DNA from: Saccharibacillus kuerlensis DSM 22868
Lineage (GTDB): Bacteria; Bacillota; Bacilli; Paenibacillales; Paenibacillaceae
Assembly (NCBI RefSeq): GCF_000378145.1
Contig: NZ_KB899286.1
Coordinates: forward strand, 87,258-151,257
Direction: 5' to 3'
DNA: 64,000 nucleotides
Below, piece after piece: positions 9,582-17,504 of this stretch. The notes below the pieces were generated by a model. The model was not told the origin of the DNA. It was given only the letters and a program-made list of their open reading frames with translations, and did no database searches. The position numbers were made by a program, and so were the translations under genes. Position 1 is the first letter of the stretch; every line of letters begins with the position of its first letter.

Positions 9582-9719
9582 TGTGTCAGCCTCCCTGTTT
9601 ATCGAAATGGCATTTCCTGAAATCAGCATTCGGTGATCTGCAAATGGAAAGTCTTTTCAATTGACAAATCTTATAAAAAGTCCTGCAAGGCTTATTACCC
9701 GTTTGCATTCCTCACGCAC

Positions 9720-9986
9720 TTACCATTCATGCCAAACTCCAGGGCCATCGACCTGAACGATCGATTTTTTTTGCGTGCGACCGTGGTTGAAGCTCATCGT
9801 ACGCAGCTCATAGCCCGGAGTCTCGAGCGGCAGCAGCTTTTTCCATTTCGATACGGGATGAGTCGGCTTGCCTGGACGTGACATATCGACGAGAACCAAG
9901 TCTTTGTGCAGCATATTTAAGCATTGTCCCAATGTCAACGAAGATGGAGTCGGGATGTCGGAAGGAAATTCTGGTTGGATACTCAT
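9720..9986 (-). CDS. Small conserved-looking hypothetical protein (88 aa)
   Basis: Starts at the ATG at 9986, preceded by AAGGAG. The 88 residues begin MSIQPEFPSDIPTPSSL and contain GQCLNMLHKDLVLVDMSRPG and, near the end, VQVDGPGVWHEW. No signal peptide or membrane segment is seen. I do not recognise the family. It follows the same orientation as the proline-rich gene but is separated from it by 138 bases. Confidence 0.65.
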   Translation of the reverse strand: MSIQPEFPSDIPTPSSLTLGQCLNMLHKDLVLVDMSRPGKPTHPVSKWKKLLPLETPGYELRTMSFNHGRTQKKSIVQVDGPGVWHEW

Positions 9987-10180
9987 GATGATTTCTCCTT
10001 TATTTATAAAATGAAACTGACGAACAGTTAATCTGTCTACCATGGTAATACAGACCTAAATTATACCATTCAATAACAAAAATTACGAAAGAAACCGATA
10101 CGTTTGCTCTTAAAGCTGACGGGTTAATGAACGTTCAGGAAGACCCATTGTGTAAATTTAGACACAGCGCCAAAAAAGGA

Positions 10181-10214
10181 AAATTGGTCAAGGAGGAAAA
10201 TTGGTCGAGGAGGA
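10181..10214 (+). repeat. Duplicated ribosome-binding-site region before the ZIP gene
   Basis: Two adjacent 17-bp copies of AAATTGGTC(A/G)AGGAGGA (10181-10197 and 10198-10214) place two GGAGG sites upstream of the ATG at 10221. Only the second has proper spacing. Confidence 0.85.
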
Positions 10215-10220
10215 AAGATT

Positions 10221-10973
10221 ATGTGGAATGCCTTGATGTGGGGCGCAATCTCCGCTTCCGCCGTAGTATTAGGCGCATTAGCGGCTTTGTTTTTGAATAT
10301 TAAGAAAAGGTACATCGGCTGGATCATGGCTTTTGGCGTCGGTACACTGATCGGAGCGGCGGCTTTTGAATTGCTCGGCGACGCTCTGGAAGACGGCGGA
10401 CTAATGGCGACCGCGATCGGCTTTGCCGCCGGCTCACTCGTTTATACCGTCTTCGACCTACTGATCTCCCGGCGCGGCGGATCAAACCGTAAGCGCTCGG
10501 GCAAAGACACTTCAGGCTCGCAGGCAGCTGGCGAAGCGGACCAAAGCGGCCTCGGCATTTTTGCCGGAACCGTAATGGACGCTATTCCGGAGTCGATCAT
10601 GCTGGGAGCAAGCTTACTTGCCGGCAAGGGGGTCAGCGTAGTTCTTGTTGTATCAATCTTCGTCAGCAACATTCCGGAAGGATTATCGAGCACAGTCGGA
10701 TTGCAGAAAAACAATTACTCGCGCGGTAAAATTTTCGTGATGTGGGGTTCCGTCCTGCTGGTCTCGGCTCTCGCTTCGATGGGCGGTTATCTGTTCCTCG
10801 AGCAGCTGCCCCTCGAAATGAAAGCGGCGATCGGCGCTTTTGCCGGCGGAGGCATTATCGCGATGCTCTGCTCCACTATGATGCCCGAAGCATTCGAAGA
10901 AGGCGGACCGCTTGTCGGCTTCATCGCTTCCATGGGACTGCTGACCGCAATCCTGCTTGATACGCTCTCATAA
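10221..10973 (+). CDS. ZIP-family (COG0428-like) metal transporter with altered metal-site motifs
   Basis: 250 residues, about eight hydrophobic segments with a polar, Ser/Gly/Lys-rich cytoplasmic loop after segment 3 (residues ~80-112), as in ZIP transporters. The two family motifs that are usually HNxPEG appear here as DAIPES (segment 4) and SNIPEGL (segment 5): both glutamates are kept but the histidines and one asparagine are replaced. Zinc or another divalent cation is the likely cargo, but specificity may differ. Start ATG 10221 follows GAGGAGG. A terminator follows at 11040. Confidence 0.82.
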   Translation: MWNALMWGAISASAVVLGALAALFLNIKKRYIGWIMAFGVGTLIGAAAFELLGDALEDGGLMATAIGFAAGSLVYTVFDLLISRRGGSNRKRSGKDTSGSQAAGEADQSGLGIFAGTVMDAIPESIMLGASLLAGKGVSVVLVVSIFVSNIPEGLSSTVGLQKNNYSRGKIFVMWGSVLLVSALASMGGYLFLEQLPLEMKAAIGAFAGGGIIAMLCSTMMPEAFEEGGPLVGFIASMGLLTAILLDTLS

Positions 10974-11039
10974 GATAACGAGAGGCGTTCAAGCTTGCTT
11001 GATCCGTTCTCGGTTGTACGTTATATTACTGTCACTCTG

Positions 11040-11064
11040 CCTTTCCTCCGGGAAAGGTTTTTTC
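11040..11064 (+). terminator. Terminator after the ZIP transporter gene
   Basis: CCTTTCC and GGAAAGG form a short hairpin followed by TTTTTT, 67 bases past the stop codon. Confidence 0.85.
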
Positions 11065-11155
11065 TTTCCACAAATTCAGATACTCAAGGTAAGTGTACAT
11101 TTCAGAACTCATTCGGTTTACTTTTTTCAAAAATGATGATACCATTCATTTCATC

Positions 11156-11209
11156 AATCTGGAATCCAGATCGTTTTGATTCCAGATTGATTTGAATCCA
11201 GATTGATTT
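11156..11209. promoter_or_regulatory. Candidate operator for the ArsR-type regulator
   Basis: AATCTGGAATC (11156-11166) is inverted as GATTCCAGATT (11178-11188), and the 16-mer GATTCCAGATTGATTT is followed directly by GAATCCAGATTGATTT. These lie 49 bases upstream of the regulator-exporter operon, the usual place for an autoregulatory site. Confidence 0.5.
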
Positions 11210-11257
11210 GTTTATAGATCATTTCTCAAAATTTAAACAGAAGCGGGGGGAACAGTT

Positions 11258-11767
11258 ATGACTTCAGGTCAGGAACCTAGCAACAAAGTTCTGATTATCA
11301 ATGAAAAACAGAATAAGCTCCTGCAGAGCGCCCTGCGTATCAAGATTATGCACGCACTGTCCAAGGAAGCGATGACGTCGAAGCAGGTTGCCGATCTGCT
11401 GCGCAAAACGCCGGGAAACGTCCATTATCATATTCAGCGGCTGTACGAAGGCGGACTGCTTGAATTGACGGATACCCGTAACGTTGCCGGCATCGTAGAG
11501 AAGTATTATTTTGCTACAGCATCGCAGTTTCATTTCCCCGGATCTGCCGAGGGTGAAGCTTGGGAAAAAGACGATGAGGCTTGGACGGGAGGCGGTTCTT
11601 TTTCCGAGTATCATGCCACTCGCCTCGACCTGTCCGAGGAGGAAGCCGTGCAGTTTTCCGAGGAGCTAAAATCCTTGTTTGATAAATGGGAACGCAATAC
11701 GGTAGGCGGGCAGGAATACGGCGTCACCGTTCGTCTTGGACGAATCGATGAAAGAGAGGGCGGCTGA
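11258..11767 (+). CDS. ArsR-like winged-helix transcriptional regulator
   Basis: 169 residues. A winged-helix domain at about residues 20-85 contains the recognition-helix region TSKQVADLLRKTPGNVHYHI and the wing GGLLELTDTRNVAGIVEKYY. It resembles ArsR/HTH_20 regulators. No cysteine cluster for metal binding is seen. The C-terminal half is acidic and unassigned. The stop is two bases before the ATG of the MFS exporter, so both are co-transcribed and it probably controls that exporter through the upstream repeats. Confidence 0.85.
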   Translation: MTSGQEPSNKVLIINEKQNKLLQSALRIKIMHALSKEAMTSKQVADLLRKTPGNVHYHIQRLYEGGLLELTDTRNVAGIVEKYYFATASQFHFPGSAEGEAWEKDDEAWTGGGSFSEYHATRLDLSEEEAVQFSEELKSLFDKWERNTVGGQEYGVTVRLGRIDEREGG

Positions 11768-11769
11768 GC

Positions 11770-13317
11770 ATGCTATCCGATATTGATAAAAATCCGGCAG
11801 TCGAAAATTCGATCGAGTCCCGGCTGTCCGTCTTTCTGTCTCCGATCCGAAAATCGAAAGCTTTTACCTATCTCTGGCTCGGTCAATGGATTGCTATGCT
11901 CGGCAGTTCGGTGTCCGTACTGATTCTGCCGCTTGTCGTCTATTCCCTTACAGATTCGTCGACGGCGCTTGGACTGGCTATGACCTGCTATATGCTGCCG
12001 AACATTCTCGCTCTGCCTTTTGCCGGGTGGATTGTGGATAAGACCGACCGATTGAAACTTGTGATGCTCAGCAACGGAGTACGATTGTTCATTATGCTGC
12101 TGGCCGCCATTTCTATTTTCAACGGGAGCATTACACTTGAGCGGTTGTATGTTGGTCTGGTGTTTTACGGGATGATGGAAGGTGTGTTCAATCCCGCTTA
12201 TTCTGCTCTGCGCGCCGAAATTTTCACGCCGGACATTCGCAATGCCGCCAACGCGCTGAGTCAGCTCAGTATTCAGGGCGTTCGGCTGCTCGGTCCGGCT
12301 CTCGGCGGTATGCTGGTCACTGCCGCTTCTCCGGGAGCCGGTTTTGCACTTGATTCCATTACATATCTTCTTTCGCTGTGCTGCTTTATGATGCTGGGAC
12401 GAGTTCTTGCCGCTCAACGAAGACATCGTCAAGCTGGCTCCCCGACTCTTGACGGCGCTGCGATTACTGGTGAAGCGGCAGCGCTGATCGGCGCGGACAG
12501 TGCCGCTAAGACGTCGATCGAACCGATGGCAGGAACGATGATGACCGAAGACTCCGTAATCAACCATAGACCTGGCGCAGACCACAGCAGTTCCATCGAC
12601 AGTTCCTCCAGAACTTCTGCCGACGCTTCTGCTGGTGCTTCTGGCGGTGCTTCTGCTGGCGGTGCCTCTGCTGGTGCTTCGCTCAACGATGCTGGCGCAT
12701 CTTCGGTCCGTACAGGCTTTGCCGCCGAGATTATGGAAGGCGTTCATGTGCTCCGGGGACTGCCTTGGCTGTGGATTACAATCATCGCCTTCTCCCTGCT
12801 GAATATTTGCTATACCGGCATCGTCGCCGTCATGGTGCCTTGGTTGTTCAAAGTTCATCACGGTTTATCGCCATCTGTCTACGGCATCGCCATGGCGGGT
12901 ACGGCGGTCGGTGCCATCGCGGCTGCACTCCTGTTCGGATCAAAACGCAGCTGGAAACGCCGCGGTCTTGTCGCCTACGGCGGCGCGCTGCTGGGCGGAG
13001 TTGCCCTCCTGCTGCTATCGGTAATTAACTGGGTACCAGGACTGGTTATGGCTATGATGCTTGAAGGCTTCGGCATGATGATGTTCATGATTATCTGGGA
13101 GATCAGTCTGCAAGAGCTGGTTCCTGCCGAAAGCTTCGGCCGGGTCGCAAGCCTTGATCTGCTCGGCTCATTCGCTCTGCTTCCGGTCGGCTACTTGATT
13201 GTCGGATACCTCGCCGATACAATCGGTGGTATTCCAACAATCGCAATCTTTGCCTGTGCCGGTATTGTCATCCTGCTAACGGCACTGTGTTCACCACATA
13301 TTCGGAAATTCGAATAG
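11770..13317 (+). CDS. MFS exporter with a long low-complexity central loop
   Basis: 515 residues with twelve hydrophobic segments of the MFS_3/EntS-like drug or siderophore exporter type (early motif FTYLWLGQWIAMLGSS; GWIVDKTDRLK between segments 2 and 3). The cytoplasmic linker between segments 6 and 7 (about residues 213-316) is far longer than usual and is Ser/Ala/Gly-rich, including tandem ASAGAS-type units encoded by GCTTCTGCTGGTG-like repeats. The frame stays open through the insert and the second half is intact, so it is likely functional. It is the second gene of the regulator-exporter operon. Confidence 0.88.
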   Translation: MLSDIDKNPAVENSIESRLSVFLSPIRKSKAFTYLWLGQWIAMLGSSVSVLILPLVVYSLTDSSTALGLAMTCYMLPNILALPFAGWIVDKTDRLKLVMLSNGVRLFIMLLAAISIFNGSITLERLYVGLVFYGMMEGVFNPAYSALRAEIFTPDIRNAANALSQLSIQGVRLLGPALGGMLVTAASPGAGFALDSITYLLSLCCFMMLGRVLAAQRRHRQAGSPTLDGAAITGEAAALIGADSAAKTSIEPMAGTMMTEDSVINHRPGADHSSSIDSSSRTSADASAGASGGASAGGASAGASLNDAGASSVRTGFAAEIMEGVHVLRGLPWLWITIIAFSLLNICYTGIVAVMVPWLFKVHHGLSPSVYGIAMAGTAVGAIAAALLFGSKRSWKRRGLVAYGGALLGGVALLLLSVINWVPGLVMAMMLEGFGMMMFMIIWEISLQELVPAESFGRVASLDLLGSFALLPVGYLIVGYLADTIGGIPTIAIFACAGIVILLTALCSPHIRKFE

Positions 13318-13392
13318 AGACAGGGCTTCCAGCAGCTAAACAAGCATTTAAAGGATGGATCGACTGTGAACAGTGAGCAGTGCACAGTGAAC

Positions 13393-13441
13393 AATCTGCA
13401 ATCTGCAATCTGCAATCTGCAATCTGCAATCTGCAATCTGC
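13393..13441 (+). repeat. Microsatellite (AATCTGC)x7
   Basis: Seven perfect copies of AATCTGC in a row. Because seven is not a multiple of three it creates a repetitive open frame on the minus strand, which I do not regard as a gene. Confidence 0.97.
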
Positions 13442-13530
13442 AGGCTAATTATCGGGCTGCTCAGTTATTCAGTTATTCAGAGATTTAGAGATTTAGAGCC
13501 TATACATAAACCTATTTCAGCTAGATCCGA

Positions 13531-13752
13531 AAGAGTTTATTGAAGGTGGAAGAAGAACAAAAGAAAAATAAGTGCGCCCTTACACTTATTTTTCTCAAAT
13601 TTTTAACTTTCGCTGAAATAAGTGCTCCCATACACTTATTTCAGCGTTTTTCTGTTTTTAACGGTACTTTCATGTTAAATAGTTGCACCTGTGCACTTAT
13701 TGTACGATTTAGCGAGCTTTTGCAGAAAATAATTGCATATAAGCACTTATTG
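13531..13752. repeat. Dispersed four-hairpin intergenic element, copy A
   Basis: Contains four palindromic units resembling AATAAGTGC-N6-GCACTTATT, starting at 13567, 13617, 13678 and 13728 (spacing 50, 61, 50). The second unit extends to a 14-bp arm (CGCTGAAATAAGTG at 13611-13624, complement at 13633-13646). A near-identical copy lies at 63479-63704 at the other end of the window. It is AT-rich and sits between convergent gene ends. Confidence 0.85.
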
Positions 13753-13821
13753 GGCTTTACATTGAATCTTATTGATCGGATTTTATTAATCAAATCTTAT
13801 TAGGATTCAAGGGTTCCATAC

Positions 13822-13861
13822 AAAAAACGTTCCGCCGGCATCGCCGAATGGAACGTTTTTT
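13822..13861. terminator. Terminator of the ABC exporter operon
   Basis: AAAAAACGTTCC and GGAACGTTTTTT flank a GC-rich loop. On the minus strand this follows the ABC-2 permease stop at 13924. Confidence 0.92.
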
Positions 13862-13923
13862 CGTACAGCCCAAAGCCGCATTCACATTCAAAACCGAGTT
13901 CATATCCGAATCGGCATAACCAG

Positions 13924-14844
13924 TCAGATTTCTCTGCGATCGAACAGCAGAATCTGGGCTGTTGTCAGCACGGTTCCACAGCCGAGCAGAATGCCGACGC
14001 CCATTGCCAACTGAGCGTAAGCAATTTCCGATCCGATCACCGTCTTATACAGCACTGTATACTCGGTCAGCAGCATCGGCGCCGCTGCCGGAAACAGCAG
14101 ACCGGCTCCATTCAGTACCAGCAGAAGCAGAACACCCAACAGGAAGCCGGAAGTCGCGCTTCGGGCAAGTGTCGAAGCGAAAGCGGCAGCCGCACTGATG
14201 GCGGCAGCCGGCAGCAGCGTTACCGCATAAGCGCCAAGCACGGTAAGCAGGCTCAGATCGCCAAGCCCGGCACCCGACAGCAGCGCCGCCGCAAGCGACA
14301 GTACCAGCAGCAGAGCCAGAAGACCTACCTGATAAATGAGTATGGCAGCGATCTTGCCGACTGCCAATGCGGGACGGCTTACCGGACGAGTGAGCGGGAT
14401 CTTCAGCTCGCCGCGCTCCCGCTCTCCGGCAAACAGATCAGCCGCAAGCATACAGGCTGTCAGAGGAAGCAGCACGTAAGCCGCAAGTGACAACAGCGTA
14501 TACGGCAGATTTTCCGGCGAGAAGCGGATCACGCCGCCTGAACGATTCGTAAGCAGAACAATCAGAGGCAGCAGAGCCACAAGTACCGGAACGGCTCGAT
14601 ACTTGAATTGGGCGATAATCTTTCGCAGTTCAACTTCTGTCGTACGAGCGACCATTGTTCCCCAAGAAGGTTCGGTACCGCTTTTGTTCTGAGCATTGGC
14701 ATCGACATAATCAGAAGCGGAATTTCCTATCCCATAAGGCTTCTTCGCATTTGTCTTGGCAGTCGTTTCGATGACGCTCCCTGTTCCCGATCCGGCGTCC
14801 GACTCCATATAAGATTCGGCCGTTCCGTTTCGCTGCTTATTCAT
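13924..14844 (-). CDS. ABC-2 type transporter permease with low-complexity N-terminal tail
   Basis: 306 residues. After about 65 polar, low-complexity residues (Ser/Thr/Gly/Asn-rich) there are six hydrophobic segments typical of ABC2_membrane exporters; FAGERERGELKIPLTRPVSR is the usual cytoplasmic motif. It pairs with the ATPase encoded immediately upstream: the ATG overlaps the ATPase stop by four bases (ATGA). Neighbouring two-component genes suggest export of, or resistance to, an antimicrobial or lipid compound; this is inference. Confidence 0.88.
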   Translation of the reverse strand: MNKQRNGTAESYMESDAGSGTGSVIETTAKTNAKKPYGIGNSASDYVDANAQNKSGTEPSWGTMVARTTEVELRKIIAQFKYRAVPVLVALLPLIVLLTNRSGGVIRFSPENLPYTLLSLAAYVLLPLTACMLAADLFAGERERGELKIPLTRPVSRPALAVGKIAAILIYQVGLLALLLVLSLAAALLSGAGLGDLSLLTVLGAYAVTLLPAAAISAAAAFASTLARSATSGFLLGVLLLLVLNGAGLLFPAAAPMLLTEYTVLYKTVIGSEIAYAQLAMGVGILLGCGTVLTTAQILLFDRREI

Positions 14845-15566
14845 ATCGCCTCTCTCCCTTCTCCATTTGTCATTCTTAAGTAATAGCGTTCGAGACTGCC
14901 GTAACGCTCCAACACTTCGGCTACCGGCATTCCACCTTGCAGCGTACCTTCCCGCAGCACAACCACATGTGTGCAGAGCTGCTCCATTTCATGCGCAAGA
15001 TGGCTGGACAGCAGCACCGCGCATCCTCTAGCTCTCTCCTCGAGCAGCAGTTCCCGGAACAAAGCTGCACCTTCGATATCCATGCCGTTTGTCGGTTCAT
15101 CCAGTACGAGCAGGTCCGGCCGGGGAAGCAGTGCGGCCGCCAAGGCCAAACGCTGCTTCATGCCCATCGAGAATTTCCGGACTTTATCACGGCGGTAAGG
15201 CAGCAGCCCTACCCGTTCCAACAACGGCTCCACCGTTTTCGCATCGAACCTGGGATAGAAGCGGCCGGTCAGCAGTAAGTTCTGTTCCGCCGTTAAGTAG
15301 GGATACAGGCCGGGCGTCTCGATCATACAGCCTGTCCGGGCCAAAATGGCAGGCAGTTCCTCCAACGGATTCAGACCAAACAGCGAAATTTCTCCGGCAT
15401 CCGGTCTGATTAAGCCCGTCATCGCCTTCATGGCGGTCGTCTTGCCGCTGCCGTTCGGGCCCAGCAGGCCGAGAACCTGACCCGCTTCAACTTCCACACT
15501 TAAGTTCTCTACACCACGGCGGCCGGCATACTTCTTCGTCAGGTTTTCGATACGAACGATGGTCAT
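14841..15566 (-). CDS. ABC transporter ATP-binding protein (exporter type)
   Basis: 241 residues with Walker A GPNGSGKTT (~residues 36-44), a signature-like FSMGMKQRLALAAALL, Walker B LLVLDEPT and an H-loop region LLSSHLAHEM. This is the CcmA/BcrA exporter class. The ATG is preceded by AAGGAGGAG and lies 12 bases after the stop of the exported-protein gene, so the three genes form one operon. Confidence 0.94.
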   Translation of the reverse strand: MTIVRIENLTKKYAGRRGVENLSVEVEAGQVLGLLGPNGSGKTTAMKAMTGLIRPDAGEISLFGLNPLEELPAILARTGCMIETPGLYPYLTAEQNLLLTGRFYPRFDAKTVEPLLERVGLLPYRRDKVRKFSMGMKQRLALAAALLPRPDLLVLDEPTNGMDIEGAALFRELLLEERARGCAVLLSSHLAHEMEQLCTHVVVLREGTLQGGMPVAEVLERYGSLERYYLRMTNGEGREAI

Positions 15567-15578
15567 GTTATCTCCTCC

Positions 15579-16484
15579 TTATTCGAATCGGTCGCTGTCC
15601 AAGCCGCCGTGACCGAACCCATGAGATCCTGCCATTTCTTCAAGCTCCTTGACTGTTTGTCCCGTCACATCGATATCCTGAGGTACTGTCGTGCCCAGCT
15701 CGCCGATTATACTGTCCATCGAAGCTTCAAGTTCTACCTTTTGACCATTCTCGTCCAGGCCCGATACAACGATTGTCGTAGTTAACGTGCTGATCGCTCC
15801 ATTCTGCACACCAGCATCAAGGCGGACACTTTCCACACGGCTGTCAGAGACGATCGGGAACAGCGCTTTGGAATCGAAATCTTTCCATTCCGACTGCCAC
15901 TCAGCTTCTTCGTTCAGACGATTCTGCCCTTGGTGCGCTCCCGCTTCCAGCACTGCGTTCATAGCCAGGTTTGCCAATTCCGGAATTTGTGCACCTGTCA
16001 GACTGAGCGTGATCGTGTCTCCGTTTTGTGTAAAGCGATTCTTAATGTCACCCAACAGCAGGTCGCTTGCCGCTTCTGCAAGACGTACCGCGCTCGGTGA
16101 CGAATCAAAGCGCTCCTCTTCCAACTCTTCCGGGTTTATCGCTGCGGAGTAATACTGATCGCCTTTGCGCAGAATCACTTTACCGTCTTCTGTTGCCTGC
16201 TCCACTTCAAGCTTTTGTCCGCCGACTTCAAATTGTCCCAGCGAGTAGCTTTCTTCGCCCGATTTCTGCACTTCAAACTGCCCGCTCGCCGTTACCTTGC
16301 CATTCTGCCGAATTTCGATCGTCGAATTCATTGTCGAGTTGTCGATTTCCATAGTTTGAACTGCAGCGCTGCGGAAGTGCTCGTAAGCATTTCCGTTCGC
16401 ATAAGCTGCCGCGCCGAGGCTTCCTGTTACAATCATGCCTGCCGCCATGACTCCGATCGTTTTGCTGCGCATGCTTTTTTTCAT
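15579..16484 (-). CDS. Exported protein of unknown function, first gene of ABC exporter operon
   Basis: 301 residues. Residues 9-29 (IGVMAAGMIVTGSLGAAAYA) form a signal peptide or membrane anchor. The rest is hydrophilic and acidic, with beta-strand-like alternation (MNSTIEIRQNGKVTASGQFE) and a Gly/His-rich tail (SHGFGHGG). I do not recognise the family; it may sense or bind the substrate of the linked ABC exporter. It leads the operon, and TTTA repeats spaced 11 bases apart lie about 125 bases upstream. Start ATG 16484 follows GGGAGAG. Confidence 0.75.
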   Translation of the reverse strand: MKKSMRSKTIGVMAAGMIVTGSLGAAAYANGNAYEHFRSAAVQTMEIDNSTMNSTIEIRQNGKVTASGQFEVQKSGEESYSLGQFEVGGQKLEVEQATEDGKVILRKGDQYYSAAINPEELEEERFDSSPSAVRLAEAASDLLLGDIKNRFTQNGDTITLSLTGAQIPELANLAMNAVLEAGAHQGQNRLNEEAEWQSEWKDFDSKALFPIVSDSRVESVRLDAGVQNGAISTLTTTIVVSGLDENGQKVELEASMDSIIGELGTTVPQDIDVTGQTVKELEEMAGSHGFGHGGLDSDRFE

Positions 16485-16611
16485 CGTTCATCTCTCCCTG
16501 TTTTCGATTTAGTTTCTGATGCCGCTAGCTTTTGTTGAACGCTTTTTATTACTGTTTCCTTGGTACACCCTTATCCTACAGCCGTGAAATAAACTGCCCG
16601 CGCATACTTTC

Positions 16612-16637
16612 TAAACAAAAGTTAAACCGTTCCTAAA
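16612..16637 (-). promoter_or_regulatory. Candidate OmpR/PhoP-type response-regulator box
   Basis: On the minus strand TTTA occurs three times exactly 11 bases apart (TTTAGG, TTTAAC, TTTAGA), one helical turn each. OmpR/PhoP-family regulators bind direct repeats with this period. It lies upstream of the ABC operon and downstream of the regulator gene that probably uses it. Confidence 0.4.
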
Positions 16638-16661
16638 TATTCCATATATCCAATAAAAACG

Positions 16662-16697
16662 AAAAGAGCCCGACGCATTTTCTGCGCCGAGCTCTTT
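16662..16697 (-). terminator. Terminator of the two-component operon
   Basis: AAAGAGC and GCTCTTT arms enclosing GCGC-rich inner arms, followed on the minus strand by TTTTCGTTTTT. Confidence 0.85.
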
Positions 16698-16711
16698 AAT
16701 CTAATCTGCTT

Positions 16712-16776
16712 GGATACTGCTACCGATACTGCTATTGCTATTGATACTGCTATTGATACTGCTATTGATACTGATA
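16712..16776 (+). repeat. Imperfect 12-bp tandem repeats after the response regulator gene
   Basis: The unit GATACTGCTATT is repeated about five times with small changes, immediately downstream of the response regulator stop codon. Confidence 0.9.
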
Positions 16777-16789
16777 GCGATGCCAATAC

Positions 16790-17500
16790 TCACGCCTTCA
16801 ACCGGTATCCCGCTCCCCACACCGTCTGAATGACTTTCGGATCACCGGGGTTGTCTTCGATCTTTTCACGCAGCCGATTGATATGTACAGCTACCGTCGC
16901 ACTGTCGCCGACGGCATCATATCCCCAAATTTTCTCATATAATGTCTCTTTGCTGAGCACCATATCGACATGCTCGACGAGAAACAGCAGCAGCTCATAC
17001 TCCTTGTTTTTGAGCGACAGCTCCTCATCTCGAACATACACACGGCGGGACTGCGGACGGATCGTGATCTGGCCGACTTTCAATTCGCTGTTTACCGCCG
17101 AGGCTCCACCGCTTCGGCTGCGCAGACGCTCATACTGGGCAAGATTGGCTTTGACACGCGCCACCAATTCTCCCGGCGAAAAAGGTTTGACAATATAGTC
17201 GTCTGCGCCCAATCCCAGTCCACGCACTTTGTCGATATCTTCCTGGCGCGCTGTCACCATCAGAATGGGAATGTCCACGGTCTCTCTCAGTTTGCGGCAT
17301 ACAGCGAATCCGTCTGCGCCCGGCAGCATGACATCCAGCAGAATCAGATTGAACTCTCCGCTGCCTCCGCGCTGAATCCCTGCCGGTCCGTTGTCGACGA
17401 TCTCTACCTCGTATCCGTTAATTTCCAAGTAATCCCGTTCAATTTCCGCAATAGCACTGTCATCTTCAACGATCAATATTTTTGAGTTTGTCGTATCCAA
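16790..17500 (-). CDS. OmpR-family response regulator
   Basis: 236 residues: receiver domain with phospho-acceptor region LILLDVMLPGADGFAV and TARQEDIDKVRGLGLGADDY, then a winged-helix DNA-binding domain (LVEHVDMVLSKETLYEKIWG; ending VIQTVWGAGYRLKA). I choose a TTG start at 17500 because AAGGAGGAG ends nine bases upstream and overlaps the kinase stop codon; an ATG at 17539 would add 13 Arg/Lys-rich residues lying inside the kinase gene. It is cotranscribed with the kinase and likely controls the neighbouring ABC operon. Confidence 0.92.
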   Translation of the reverse strand: MDTTNSKILIVEDDSAIAEIERDYLEINGYEVEIVDNGPAGIQRGGSGEFNLILLDVMLPGADGFAVCRKLRETVDIPILMVTARQEDIDKVRGLGLGADDYIVKPFSPGELVARVKANLAQYERLRSRSGGASAVNSELKVGQITIRPQSRRVYVRDEELSLKNKEYELLLFLVEHVDMVLSKETLYEKIWGYDAVGDSATVAVHINRLREKIEDNPGDPKVIQTVWGAGYRLKA

Positions 17501-17504
17501 TCTC

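Larger units (their letters stand above)
13318..13923. other. Long repeat-rich convergent intergenic region
   Basis: 606 bases between convergent genes. It holds a seven-copy 7-bp microsatellite (13393-13441), short duplications near 13460-13500, a four-hairpin repeat element (13531-13752) and a terminator (13822-13861). No credible coding sequence. Confidence 0.8.
16485..16789. other. Intergenic region between response regulator and ABC operon
   Basis: 305 bases with, from the high-coordinate side, a 12-bp tandem repeat tract, a terminator for the two-component operon, and candidate response-regulator binding repeats upstream of the exported-protein gene. No gene seen. Confidence 0.7.

Noticed and set aside
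11773..12861. 362-codon minus-strand open frame opposite the MFS exporter
   Set aside because: Antisense to a strong MFS gene; composition (many Arg, His, Gln, Ser) is typical of a shadow frame.
13191..13436. Minus-strand frame with LQIADCR repeats
   Set aside because: Produced entirely by the AATCTGC microsatellite; repeated QIADCRL frames are a known annotation artefact.
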